From Macrostomum hystrix (Eukaryota > Platyhelminthes > Macrostomidae): DNA of 64,000 bases. The position numbers and the translations under genes were made by a program. Below are positions 19,967 through 33,300 of the stretch, in pieces (the stretch's first letter is position 1; each line of letters begins with the position of its first letter). The stretch is taken from positions 17,590,501 through 17,654,500 of the forward strand of contig CATNEN010000039.1 in the NCBI GenBank assembly GCA_950097015.1, in the 5' to 3' direction. The notes beneath the pieces are model-generated. The model worked only from the letters and a program-made list of their open reading frames with translations, had not been told where the DNA came from and did not search any database.

Positions 19967-21245
19967 TTTATGAAATATTTCACGAAAACTGCAACAATGC
20001 AGACAGTCCCGTCTATGTCACGTGTTTATACAAAGGTGTGTTGTAAATTTTAAACGTCAGTGCTTTTTGTGTGTCTTCAGGCAGTTTTTACCTTATCCGA
20101 TGGCTAGACGAGATCGAACACCAAAAGCTAGTAGAAAGCGGGCATTTGGAACTTTTCCAACTAAAGCTGTGAATTTAATTGGTCCTAGAAAACAGCCTTG
20201 ATAGGTAAATACTGCCTGCATAATTTTGCACCGCCTGATATCGAGTTCCACCTGTAGACCCGAACAATATAACTAAATCATCTTGTCATCAACGCGCTCC
20301 TGTCGTCATGGTTACCCGTGTGTCTATAGTCTCGACATCCTAATCTGCTTTGACTTTGCTGCGTGTGCTATTAATGACCCCGCCATAATGTTAATTAGGT
20401 CAAGGAAGTAAAACCTGTGTTTAGGAATTTCATGTCGAGCAACTCGTCGAGTTAAACACCAACGTTACATCGCGTCGTCAGCATTCAGTGCACTAGTGTT
20501 CCGCGGACTACCAGCAAATTGCGGGACCTTTGCACTGCAGCTGTATCGTTCCATTCGCTTCACATAGAGACTCGGAGACTGCTGAATTTTAGGGAACTTT
20601 TTCGTAGGAATGGGAGAATGACTGTACTGTTTGCTGATGCGTTCTGTCGAGGAAGTTAAGCTTAAGCTTAAGTCAAACTAGCCAACATCGCCGTTAATAT
20701 CCCGTGTTGCTGCCTAATTCTCGTTTGCACTTTTTCCAATTCGCTTGTTATAAACTTACTTTATGGATCTGAATCGAAACAGTTTTAAGAAGTGAATTCT
20801 CATTTTGCTATCTGGCTACATGACACCAAGCAAGCGTAGCATGCATGACAACAATAGTCCTTTATGTTGAAGACTTTATACTTGCTGTAGATCCTTTGCC
20901 CAGATATGCTAAAACATCGCCTGTTAAATCCATCTATTCAATTGTCAACTGAGTTTTAAGGAAGGAAAGACAAAAGAGCAAATAAAAAGGTAAACCAACA
21001 GAGGAAAAATAGGATATTTAGAGGCAGCCGTAAACGATTCCACGAATTGTAGTACATCACTTATCAAATCTTTGAGCAGTTTTTCATTATTTAAGAGACT
21101 AGGGCCGTTCAGCTGTCGCTGGTCGTACCTGTCCTGTCACTGGCAGCTCCGCGCCAGGCCCAAACCAGTGTTTTTTTATTGCAAAGCAATTTTGAAAAAA
21201 TAAGTAAAAAAATGTTAACGCTGAAAGCACCGTCATTTGGCGCTG
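19967..21245. other. 3' region of the RVxF gene and spacer
   Basis: The first AATAAA after the stop is at 20981-20986, giving a long 3' UTR of about 1 kb if used. A 33-codon basic frame at 20100-20201 (start MARRDRTPKASRKRAFGTF) follows an AG-type acceptor; it is too short to call. No other feature is visible. Confidence 0.4.
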
Positions 21246-21249
21246 CTTC

Positions 21250-21393
21250 GTGGAGGTCGCTGCGCGGACGCCCGTGACCATCCACTGGGTGCCAGGACAC
21301 TGCGGGCTGTGGCGTAACGAGGAGGCTGACGCAGCAGCCGCTCGCTCGGGTATCGAAGGGGCGACTAGGACATCAGAATTCGAAGCTTACGCA
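21250..21393 (+). pseudogene. RNase H domain fragment of a non-LTR retrotransposon
   Basis: The frame reads TPVTIHWVPGHCGLWRNEEA then DAAAARSG. W-V-P-G-H-x-G-x-x-x-N-E-x-A-D is the C-terminal catalytic block of RNase HI in LINEs of the I, LOA and R1-like clades (usually GHxGxxGNExAD). The conserved His and the final Asp are present. Only about 48 codons survive, with no reverse transcriptase upstream. The fragment abuts the 15-bp satellite with no gap. Confidence 0.72.
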
Positions 21394-22184
21394 GCTGACT
21401 TTTGGCGCTGTGACTTTGGGCGGAGGGACTTTGGGCGGATTGGCTTGGCCGGAGTGACTTTGGACGGAGTGACTTTTGGCGGAGTGGCTTTGGGCGGAGT
21501 GACTTTGGGCGGAGTGACTTTGGGCGGAGTGGCTCTGGGCGGAGTGACTTTGGGCGGAGTGAATTCTGGCGGAGTGACTTTGGGCAGAGTGGCTTTGGGT
21601 GGAGTGGCTTTGGGCGGAGTGACTTTGGGCGGAGTGACTTTGGGCGGAGAGACTTTGGGCAGAGTGGCTTTGGGTGGAGTGGCTTTGGGCGGAGTGACTT
21701 TGGGCGCAGTGACTTTGGGCGGAGTAACTTTGGGCGGAGTGACTTTGGGCGGAGTGGCTTTGGGCGGAATGGCTTTGGGCGGAGTGACTTTGGGCGGAGT
21801 GACTTTGGGCGGAGAGACTTTGGGCGGAGTGACTTTGGGCGGAGAGACTTTGGGCAGAGTGACTTTGGGCGGAGTAACTTTGGGCGGAGTGACTTTGGGT
21901 GGAATGGCTTTGGGCGGAGTGGCTCTGGGCGGAGTGACTTTGGGCGGAGTAACTTTGGGCGGAGTGACTTTGGGCAGAGTGACTTTGGGCGGAGTGACTT
22001 TGGGTGGAATGGCTTTGGGCGGAGTGACTTTGGGCGGAGTGACTTTGGGCGGAGAGACTGGGCGGAGTGGCTTTGGGCGAATTCACATTGGGCGGAGTCA
22101 TACTGGGCGGAGTGTCTCTGTTTGGATTCGCACTGGGCGGAGTGACTTTGGGCGGAGTGACTTTGGGCGGAGTGACTTGGCGGA

Positions 22185-25100
22185 GTGGCTTTGGGCGGAT
22201 TCACATTGGGCGGAGGGACTTTGGGCGGAGAGACTTTGGGCGGAGTGACTTTGGGCGGAGTGACTTTGGGCGGAGTGACTTTGGGCGGAGTGACTTGGCG
22301 GAGTGGCTTTGGGCGGAGTGGCTTTGGGCGGAGTGACTTTGGGCGGAGTGGCTTTGGTCGGATTCACATTTGGCGGAGTGGCTTTGGGCGGAGTGGCTTT
22401 GGGCGGAGTGACTTTGGGCGAAGGTGCTCTGGGCGGAGTGACTTTGGGCGGAGTGAATTTGGGCGGAGTGACTTTGGGCAGGGTGACTTTGGGCAGAGTG
22501 GCTTTGGGCGGATTCACATTGGGCGGATTCATACTGGGCGGAGTGTCTCTGTTTGGATTCGCACTGGGCGGAGTGACTTTGGGCGGAGTGACTTTGGGTG
22601 GAGTGACTTTGGGCGGAGTGGCTTTGGGCGGATTCACATTGGGCGGAGGGACTTTGGGCGGAGAGACTTTGTGCGGAGAGACTTTGGGCGGAGTGGCTTT
22701 GGGCGGATTCACATTGGGCGGAGTGACTTTTGGCGCTGTGACTTTGGGCGGAGTGACTTTTGGCGGATTGTCTTTTTGCGGAGTAGTGTCCTTCGGTGGA
22801 GTGTCTTTGGGCGGAGTGTCTTTGGGCAGAGTCACTTTGGGCGGAGTGTCTTTGGGCGGAGTGTCTTTGGGCGGAGTGTCTTTGGGCGGAGTGTCTTTGG
22901 GCGGAGTGTCTTTGGGCATAGTGACTTTGGGCGGAGTGTCTTTGGGCGGATTGTCTTTGGGCGCAGTGTCTTTGGTCGGAGAGACTTTGGGCGGAGTGGC
23001 TTTGGGCGGATTCATATTGGGCGGAGTGACTTTGGGTGGAGTTACTTTTGGCGGAGTGGCTTTGGTCGGATTCACATTTGGCGGTGTGGCTTTGGGCGGA
23101 GTGCCTTTGGGCGGAGTGACTTTGGGCGGAGTGGCTTTGGGTGGAGTGGCTTTGGGCGGAGTGACTTTGGGCGGATTCACATTGGGCGGATTCACACTGG
23201 GCGAAGTGTCTTTGTTTGGATTCACACTGGGCGGATTGACTTTCGGCGGAGGGACTTTGGGCGGAGTGACTTTGGGCGGTCTAAATTTGGGCGGAGTGAC
23301 TTTGGGCAGAGTGGCTTTGGGTGGAGTGGCTTTGGGCGGAGTGACTTTGGGCGGATTCACATTGGGCGGATTCACACTGGGCGAAGTGTCTTTGTTTGGA
23401 TTCACACTGGGCGGATTGACTTTCGGCGGAGGGACTTTGGGCGGAGTGGCTTGGCCGGAGTGACTTTGGACGGAGTGAATTTGGGCGGAGTGACTTTGGG
23501 CAGAGTGGCTTTGGGTGGAGTGGCTTTGGGCGGATTCACATTGGGCGGATTCATACTGGGCGGAGTGTCTCTGTTTGGATTCGCACTGGGCGGATTGACT
23601 TTGGGCGGAGTGACTTTGGGCGGAGTGACTTGGCGGAGTGGCTTTGGGCGGATTCACATTGGGCGGAGGGACTTTGGGCGGAGAGACTTTGGGCGGAGTG
23701 ACTTTGGGCGGAGTGACTTTGGGCGGAGTGACTTTGGGCGGAGTGACTTGGCGGAGTGGCTTTGGGCGGATTCACATTGGGCGGAGGGACTTTGGGCGGA
23801 GAGACTTTGGGCGGAGTGACTTTGGGCGGAGTGAATTTGGGCGGAGTGACTTTGGGCGGAGTGACTTTGGGCGGAGTGACTTTGGGCGGAGAGACTTTGG
23901 GCGGAGTGACTTTGGGCGGAGTGACTTTGGGCGGAGTGACTTTGGGCGGAGTGACTTGGCGGAGTGGCTTTGGGCGGATTCACATTGGGCGGAGGGACTT
24001 TGGGCGGAGAGACTTTGGGCGGAGTGACTTTGGGCGGAGTGAATTTGGGCGGAGTGACTTTGGGCGGAGTAACTTTGGGCGGAGTGGCTTTGGGCGGAGT
24101 GGCTTTGGGCGGAGTGACTTTGGGCGGAGTGGCTTTGGGCGGAGTGGCTTTGGGCGGATTCACATTGGGCGGAGGGACTTTGGGCGGAGAGACTTTGTGC
24201 GGAGAGACTTTGGGCGGAGTGGCTTTAGGCGGATTCACATTGGGCGGAGGGACTTTGGGCGGAGAGACTTTGGGCGGATTCACATTGGGCGGAGTGACTT
24301 TTGGCGCTGTGACTTTGGGCGGAGTGACTTTTGGCGGATTGTCTTTTTGCGGAGTAGTGTCCTTCGGTGGAGTGTCTTTGGGCGGAGTGTCTTTGGGCGG
24401 AGTGACTTGGCGGAGTGGCTTTGGGCGGATTCACATTGGGCGGAGGGACTTTGGGCGGAGAGACTTTGGGCGGAGTGACTTTGGGCGGAGTGACTTTGGG
24501 CGGAGTGACTTTGGGCGGAGTGACTTGGCGGAGTGGCTTTGGGCGGAGTGGCTTTGGGCGGAGTGACTTTGGGCGGAGTGGCTTTGGTCGGATTCACATT
24601 TGGCGGAGTGGCTTTGGGCGGAGTGGCTTTGGGCGGAGTGACTTTGGGCGAAGGTGCTCTGGGCGGAGTGACTTTGGGCGGAGTGAATTTGGGCGGAGTG
24701 ACTTTGGGCAGGGTGACTTTGGGCAGAGTGGCTTTGGGCGGATTCACATTGGGCGGATTCATACTGGGCGGAGTGTCTCTGTTTGGATTCGCACTGGGCG
24801 GAGTGACTTTGGGCGGAGTGACTTTGGGTGGAGTGACTTTGGGCGGAGTGGCTTTGGGCGGATTCACATTGGGCGGAGGGACTTTGGGCGGAGAGACTTT
24901 GTGCGGAGAGACTTTGGGCGGAGTGGCTTTGGGCGGATTCACATTGGGCGGAGTGACTTTTGGCGCTGTGACTTTGGGCGGAGTGACTTTTGGCGGATTG
25001 TCTTTTTGCGGAGTAGTGTCCTTCGGTGGAGTGTCTTTGGGCGGAGTGTCTTTGGGCAGAGTCACTTTGGGCGGAGTGTCTTTGGGCGGAGTGTCTTTGG

Positions 25101-26644
25101 GCGGAGTGTCTTTGGGCGGAGTGTCTTTGGGCGGAGTGTCTTTGGGCATAGTGACTTTGGGCGGAGTGTCTTTGGGCGGATTGTCTTTGGGCGCAGTGTC
25201 TTTGGTCGGAGAGACTTTGGGCGGAGTGGCTTTGGGCGGATTCATATTGGGCGGAGTGACTTTGGGTGGAGTTACTTTTGGCGGAGTGGCTTTGGTCGGA
25301 TTCACATTTGGCGGTGTGGCTTTGGGCGGAGTGCCTTTGGGCGGAGTGACTTTGGGCGGAGTGGCTTTGGGTGGAGTGGCTTTGGGCGGAGTGACTTTGG
25401 GCGGATTCACATTGGGCGGATTCACACTGGGCGAAGTGTCTTTGTTTGGATTCACACTGGGCGGATTGACTTTCGGCGGAGGGACTTTGGGCGGAGTGAC
25501 TTTGGGCGGTCTAAATTTGGGCGGAGTGACTTTGGGCAGAGTGGCTTTGGGTGGAGTGGCTTTGGGCGGAGTGACTTTGGGCGGATTCACATTGGGCGGA
25601 TTCACACTGGGCGAAGTGTCTTTGTTTGGATTCACACTGGGCGGATTGACTTTCGGCGGAGGGACTTTGGGCGGAGTGGCTTGGCCGGAGTGACTTTGGA
25701 CGGAGTGAATTTGGGCGGAGTGACTTTGGGCAGAGTGGCTTTGGGTGGAGTGGCTTTGGGCGGATTCACATTGGGCGGATTCATACTGGGCGGAGTGTCT
25801 CTGTTTGGATTCGCACTGGGCGGATTGACTTTGGGCGGAGTGACTTTGGGCGGAGTGACTTGGCGGAGTGGCTTTGGGCGGATTCACATTGGGCGGAGGG
25901 ACTTTGGGCGGAGAGACTTTGGGCGGAGTGACTTTGGGCGGAGTGACTTTGGGCGGAGTGACTTTGGGCGGAGTGACTTGGCGGAGTGGCTTTGGGCGGA
26001 TTCACATTGGGCGGAGGGACTTTGGGCGGAGAGACTTTGGGCGGAGTGACTTTGGGCGGAGTGAATTTGGGCGGAGTGACTTTGGGCGGAGTGACTTTGG
26101 GCGGAGTGACTTTGGGCGGAGAGACTTTGGGCGGAGTGACTTTGGGCGGAGTGACTTTGGGCGGAGTGACTTTGGGCGGAGTGACTTGGCGGAGTGGCTT
26201 TGGGCGGATTCACATTGGGCGGAGGGACTTTGGGCGGAGAGACTTTGGGCGGAGTGACTTTGGGCGGAGTGAATTTGGGCGGAGTGACTTTGGGCGGAGT
26301 AACTTTGGGCGGAGTGGCTTTGGGCGGAGTGGCTTTGGGCGGAGTGACTTTGGGCGGAGTGGCTTTGGGCGGAGTGGCTTTGGGCGGATTCACATTGGGC
26401 GGAGGGACTTTGGGCGGAGAGACTTTGTGCGGAGAGACTTTGGGCGGAGTGGCTTTAGGCGGATTCACATTGGGCGGAGGGACTTTGGGCGGAGAGACTT
26501 TGGGCGGATTCACATTGGGCGGAGTGACTTTTGGCGCTGTGACTTTGGGCGGAGTGACTTTTGGCGGATTGTCTTTTTGCGGAGTAGTGTCCTTCGGTGG
26601 AGTGTCTTTGGGCGGAGTGTCTTTGGGCGGAGTGACTTGGCGGA
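22185..26644. repeat. Tandem 2,230-bp higher-order duplication inside the 15-bp array
   Basis: The block 22185-24414 is repeated at 24415-26644, offset exactly 2,230 bp. Long translated stretches (544 residues in one frame, 386 in another, 129 in a third) are identical between the copies, including their irregular units. Such identity over irregular units means one recent event, not slow drift. Parts of the same block recur at offsets of 2,945 bp (28726-29458) and 2,531 bp (31257-31989). Confidence 0.9.
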
Positions 26645-27397
26645 GTGGCTTTGGGCGGATTCACATTGGGCGGAGGGACTTTGGCGGAGTGACTTTGGGC
26701 GGAGTGACTTTGGGCGGAGTGAATTTGGGCGGAGTGACTTTGGGCGGAGTAACTTTGGGCGGAGTGACTTTGGGCGGAGTGGCTTTGGGCGGAATGGCTT
26801 TGGGCGGAGTGACTTTGGGCGGAGTGACTTTGGGCGGAGAGACTTTGGGCGGAGTGACTCTGGGCGGAGAGACTTTGGGCGGAGTGACTTTGGGCGGAGT
26901 GACTTTGGGCGGCATGACTTTGGGCGGAGTGACTTGGCGGAGTGGCTTTGGGCGGAGTGGCTTTGGGCGGAGTGACTTTGGGCGGAGTGGCTTTGGTCGG
27001 ATTCACATTTGGCGGAGTGGCTTTGGGCGGAGTGGCTTTGGGCGGAGTGACTTTGTGCGGAGAGACTTTGGGCGGAGTGGCTTTGGGCGGATTCACATTG
27101 GGCGGAGTGACTTTGGGCGGAGAGACTTTGTGCGGAGAGACTTTGGGCGGAGTGACTTTGGGCGGAGGTGCTCTGGGCGGAGTGACTTTGGGCGGAGTGA
27201 CTTTGGGCGGAGTGAATTTGGGCGGAGTGACTTTGGGCGGAGTAACTTTGGGCGGAGTGGCTTTGGGCGGAGTGGCTTTGGGCGGAGTGACTTTGGGCGG
27301 AGTGGCTTTGGGCGGAGTGGCTTTGGGCGGATTCACATTGGGCGGAGGGACTTTGGGCGGAGAGACTTTGTGCGGAGAGACTTTGGGCGGAGTGGCT

Positions 27398-30300
27398 TTA
27401 GGCGGATTCACATTGGGCGGAGGGACTTTGGGCGGAGAGACTTTGGGCGGATTCACATTGGGCGGAGTGACTTTTGGCGCTGTGACTTTGGGCGGAGTGA
27501 CTTTTGGCGGATTGTCTTTTTGCGGAGTAGTGTCCTTCGGTGGAGTGTCTTTGGGCGGAGTGTCTTTGGGCGGAGTGACTTGGCGGAGTGGCTTTGGGCG
27601 GATTCACATTGGGCGGAGGGACTTTGGGCGGAGTGACTTTGGGCGGAGTGACTTTGGGCGGAGTGAATTTGGGCGGAGTGACTTTGGGCGGAGTAACTTT
27701 GGGCGGAGTGACTTTGGGCGGAGTGGCTTTGGGCGGAATGGCTTTGGGCGGAGTGACTTTGGGCGGAGTGACTTTGGGCGGAGAGACTTTGGGCGGAGTG
27801 ACTCTGGGCGGAGAGACTTTGGGCGGAGTGACTTTGGGCGGAGTGACTTTGGGCGGCATGACTTTGGGCGGAGTGACTTGGCGGAGTGGCTTTGGGCGGA
27901 GTGGCTTTGGGCGGAGTGACTTTGGGCGGAGTGGCTTTGGTCGGATTCACATTTGGCGGAGTGGCTTTGGGTGGAGTGGCTTTGGGCGGAGTGACTTTGT
28001 GCGGAGAGACTTTGGGCGGAGTGGCTTTGGGCGGATTCACATTGGGCGGAGTGACTTTGGGCGGAGAGACTTTGTGCGGAGAGACTTTGGGCGGAGTGGC
28101 TTTGGGCGGATTCACATTGGGCGGAGTGACTTTGGGCGGAGAGACTTTGGGCGGAGTGGCTTTGGGCGTATTCACATTGGGCAGAGTGACTTTGGGCGGA
28201 GTGACTTTGGGCGGAGAGACTTTGGGCGGAGTGGCTTTGGTCGGATTCACATTTGGCGGTGTGGCTTTGGGCGGAGTGCCTTTGGGCGGAGTGACTTTGG
28301 GCGGAGTGGCTTTGGGTGGAGTGGCTTTGGGCGGAGTGACTTTGGGCGGATTCACATTGGGCGGATTCACACTGGGCGAAGTGTCTTTGTTTGGATTCAC
28401 ACTGGGCGGATTGACTTTCGGCGGAGGGACTTTGGGCGGAGTGACTTTGGGCGGTCTAAATTTGGGCGGAGTGACTTTGGGCAGAGTGGCTTTGGGTGGA
28501 GTGGCTTTGGGCGGAGTGACTTTGGGCGGATTCACATTGGGCGGATTCACACTGGGCGAAGTGTCTTTGTTTGGATTCACACTGGGCGGATTGACTTTCG
28601 GCGGAGGGACTTTGGGCGGAGTGGCTTGGCCGGAGTGACTTTGGACGGAGTGAATTTGGGCGGAGTGACTTTGGGCAGAGTGGCTTTGGGTGGAGTGGCT
28701 TTGGGCGGATTCACATTGGGCGGATTCATACTGGGCGGAGTGTCTCTGTTTGGATTCGCACTGGGCGGATTGACTTTGGGCGGAGTGACTTTGGGCGGAG
28801 TGACTTGGCGGAGTGGCTTTGGGCGGATTCACATTGGGCGGAGGGACTTTGGGCGGAGAGACTTTGGGCGGAGTGACTTTGGGCGGAGTGACTTTGGGCG
28901 GAGTGACTTTGGGCGGAGTGACTTGGCGGAGTGGCTTTGGGCGGATTCACATTGGGCGGAGGGACTTTGGGCGGAGAGACTTTGGGCGGAGTGACTTTGG
29001 GCGGAGTGAATTTGGGCGGAGTGACTTTGGGCGGAGTGACTTTGGGCGGAGTGACTTTGGGCGGAGAGACTTTGGGCGGAGTGACTTTGGGCGGAGTGAC
29101 TTTGGGCGGAGTGACTTTGGGCGGAGTGACTTGGCGGAGTGGCTTTGGGCGGATTCACATTGGGCGGAGGGACTTTGGGCGGAGAGACTTTGGGCGGAGT
29201 GACTTTGGGCGGAGTGAATTTGGGCGGAGTGACTTTGGGCGGAGTAACTTTGGGCGGAGTGGCTTTGGGCGGAGTGGCTTTGGGCGGAGTGACTTTGGGC
29301 GGAGTGGCTTTGGGCGGAGTGGCTTTGGGCGGATTCACATTGGGCGGAGGGACTTTGGGCGGAGAGACTTTGTGCGGAGAGACTTTGGGCGGAGTGGCTT
29401 TAGGCGGATTCACATTGGGCGGAGGGACTTTGGGCGGAGAGACTTTGGGCGGATTCACATTGGGCGGAGTGACTTTTGGCGCTGTGACTTTGGGCGGAGT
29501 GACTTTTGGCGGATTGTCTTTTTGCGGAGTAGTGTCCTTCGGTGGAGTGTCTTTGGGCGGAGTGTCTTTGGGCGGAGTGACTTGGCGGAGTGGCTTTGGG
29601 CGGATTCACATTGGGCGGAGGGACTTTGGGCGGAGTGACTTTGGGCGGAGTGACTTTGGGCGGAGTGAATTTGGGCGGAGTGACTTTGGGCGGAGTAACT
29701 TTGGGCGGAGTGACTTTGGGCGGAGTGGCTTTGGGCGGAATGGCTTTGGGCGGAGTGACTTTGGGCGGAGTGACTTTGGGCGGAGAGACTTTGGGCGGAG
29801 TGACTCTGGGCGGAGAGACTTTGGGCGGAGTGACTTTGGGCGGAGTGACTTTGGGCGGCATGACTTTGGGCGGAGTGACTTGGCGGAGTGGCTTTGGGCG
29901 GAGTGGCTTTGGGCGGAGTGACTTTGGGCGGAGTGGCTTTGGTCGGATTCACATTTGGCGGAGTGGCTTTGGGCGGAGTGGCTTTGGGCGGAGTGACTTT
30001 GTGCGGAGAGACTTTGGGCGGAGTGGCTTTGGGCGGATTCACATTGGGCGGAGTGACTTTGGGCGGAGAGACTTTGTGCGGAGAGACTTTGGGCGGAGTG
30101 ACTTTGGGCGGAGGTGCTCTGGGCGGAGTGACTTTGGGCGGAGTGACTTTGGGCGGAGTGAATTTGGGCGGAGTGACTTTGGGCGGAGTAACTTTGGGCG
30201 GAGTGGCTTTGGGCGGAGTGGCTTTGGGCGGAGTGACTTTGGGCGGAGTGGCTTTGGGCGGAGTGGCTTTGGGCGGATTCACATTGGGCGGAGGGACTTT

Positions 30301-33300
30301 GGGCGGAGAGACTTTGTGCGGAGAGACTTTGGGCGGAGTGGCTTTAGGCGGATTCACATTGGGCGGAGGGACTTTGGGCGGAGAGACTTTGGGCGGATTC
30401 ACATTGGGCGGAGTGACTTTTGGCGCTGTGACTTTGGGCGGAGTGACTTTTGGCGGATTGTCTTTTTGCGGAGTAGTGTCCTTCGGTGGAGTGTCTTTGG
30501 GCGGAGTGTCTTTGGGCGGAGTGACTTTTGGCGCTGTGACTTTGGGCGGAGTGACTTTTGGCGGATTGTCTTTTTGCGGAGTAGTGTCCTTCGGTGGAGT
30601 GTCTTTGGGCGGAGTGTCTTTGGGCGGAGTGACTTGGCGGAGTGGCTTTGGGCGGATTCACATTGGGCGGAGGGACTTTGGGCGGAGTGACTTTGGGCGG
30701 AGTGACTTTGGGCGGAGTGGCTTTGGTCGGATTCACATTTGGCGGAGTGGCTTTGGGCGGAGTGGCTTTGGGCGGAGTGACTTTGTGCGGAGAGACTTTG
30801 GGCGGAGTGGCTTTGGGCGGAGTGACTTTGGGCGGAGTGGCTTTGGGTGGAGTGGCTTTGGGCGGAGTGACTTTGGGCGGATTCACATTGGGCGGATTCA
30901 CACTGGGCGAAGTGTCTTTGTTTGGATTCACACTGGGCGGATTGACTTTCGGCGGAGGGACTTTGGGCGGAGTGACTTTGGGCGGTCTAAATTTGGGCGG
31001 AGTGACTTTGGGCAGAGTGGCTTTGGGTGGAGTGGCTTTGGGCGGAGTGACTTTGGGCGGATTCACATTGGGCGGATTCACACTGGGCGAAGTGTCTTTG
31101 TTTGGATTCACACTGGGCGGATTGACTTTCGGCGGAGGGACTTTGGGCGGAGTGGCTTGGCCGGAGTGACTTTGGACGGAGTGAATTTGGGCGGAGTGAC
31201 TTTGGGCAGAGTGGCTTTGGGTGGAGTGGCTTTGGGCGGATTCACATTGGGCGGATTCATACTGGGCGGAGTGTCTCTGTTTGGATTCGCACTGGGCGGA
31301 TTGACTTTGGGCGGAGTGACTTTGGGCGGAGTGACTTGGCGGAGTGGCTTTGGGCGGATTCACATTGGGCGGAGGGACTTTGGGCGGAGAGACTTTGGGC
31401 GGAGTGACTTTGGGCGGAGTGACTTTGGGCGGAGTGACTTTGGGCGGAGTGACTTGGCGGAGTGGCTTTGGGCGGATTCACATTGGGCGGAGGGACTTTG
31501 GGCGGAGAGACTTTGGGCGGAGTGACTTTGGGCGGAGTGAATTTGGGCGGAGTGACTTTGGGCGGAGTGACTTTGGGCGGAGTGACTTTGGGCGGAGAGA
31601 CTTTGGGCGGAGTGACTTTGGGCGGAGTGACTTTGGGCGGAGTGACTTTGGGCGGAGTGACTTGGCGGAGTGGCTTTGGGCGGATTCACATTGGGCGGAG
31701 GGACTTTGGGCGGAGAGACTTTGGGCGGAGTGACTTTGGGCGGAGTGAATTTGGGCGGAGTGACTTTGGGCGGAGTAACTTTGGGCGGAGTGGCTTTGGG
31801 CGGAGTGGCTTTGGGCGGAGTGACTTTGGGCGGAGTGGCTTTGGGCGGAGTGGCTTTGGGCGGATTCACATTGGGCGGAGGGACTTTGGGCGGAGAGACT
31901 TTGTGCGGAGAGACTTTGGGCGGAGTGGCTTTAGGCGGATTCACATTGGGCGGAGGGACTTTGGGCGGAGAGACTTTGGGCGGATTCACATTGGGCGGAG
32001 TGACTTTTGGCGCTGTGACTTTGGGCGGAGTGACTTTTGGCGGATTGTCTTTTTGCGGAGTAGTGTCCTTCGGTGGAGTGTCTTTGGGCGGAGTGTCTTT
32101 GGGCGGAGTGACTTGGCGGAGTGGCTTTGGGCGGATTCACATTGGGCGGAGGGACTTTGGGCGGAGTGACTTTGGGCGGAGTGACTTTGGGCGGAGTGGC
32201 TTTGGTCGGATTCACATTTGGCGGAGTGGCTTTGGGCGGAGTGGCTTTGGGCGGAGTGACTTTGTGCGGAGAGACTTTGGGCGGAGTGGCTTTGGGCGGA
32301 TTCACATTGGGCGGAGTGACTTTGGGCGGAGAGACTTTGTGCGGAGAGACTTTGGGCGGAGTGGCTTTGGGCGGATTCACATTGGGCGGAGTGACTTTGG
32401 GCGGAGAGACTTTGGGCGGAGTGGCTTTGGGCGTATTCACATTGGGCAGAGTGACTTTGGGCGGAGTGGCTTTGGGCGGAGTGACTTTGGGCGGAGTGGC
32501 TTTGGTCGGATTCACATTTGGCGGAGTGGCTTTGGGCGGAGTGGCTTTGGGCGGAGTGACTTTGTGCGGAGAGACTTTGGGCGGAGTGGCTTTGGGCGGA
32601 TTCACATTGGGCGGAGTGACTTTGGGCGGAGAGACTTTGTGCGGAGAGACTTTGGGCGGAGTGACTTTGGGCGGAGGTGCTCTGGGCGGAGTGACTTTGG
32701 GCGGAGTGACTTTGGGCGGAGTGAATTTGGGCGGAGTGACTTTGGGCGGAGTAACTTTGGGCGGAGTGGCTTTGGGCGGAGTGGCTTTGGGCGGAGTGAC
32801 TTTGGGCGGAGTGGCTTTGGGCGGAGTGGCTTTGGGCGGATTCACATTGGGCGGAGGGACTTTGGGCGGAGAGACTTTGTGCGGAGAGACTTTGGGCGGA
32901 GTGGCTTTAGGCGGATTCACATTGGGCGGAGGGACTTTGGGCGGAGAGACTTTGGGCGGATTCACATTGGGCGGAGTGACTTTTGGCGCTGTGACTTTGG
33001 GCGGAGTGACTTTTGGCGGATTGTCTTTTTGCGGAGTAGTGTCCTTCGGTGGAGTGTCTTTGGGCGGAGTGTCTTTGGGCGGAGTGACTTGGCGGAGTGG
33101 CTTTGGGCGGATTCACATTGGGCGGAGGGACTTTGGGCGGAGTGACTTTGGGCGGAGTGACTTTGGGCGGAGTGAATTTGGGCGGAGTGACTTTGGGCGG
33201 AGTAACTTTGGGCGGAGTGACTTTGGGCGGAGTGGCTTTGGGCGGAATGGCTTTGGGCGGAGTGACTTTGGGCGGAGTGACTTTGGGCGGAGAGACTTTG

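Noticed and set aside
20100-20201. 33-codon basic frame MARRDRTPKASRKRAFG
   Set aside because: It is too short to separate from chance, with no recognisable family. It may belong to the 3' UTR of the RVxF gene.
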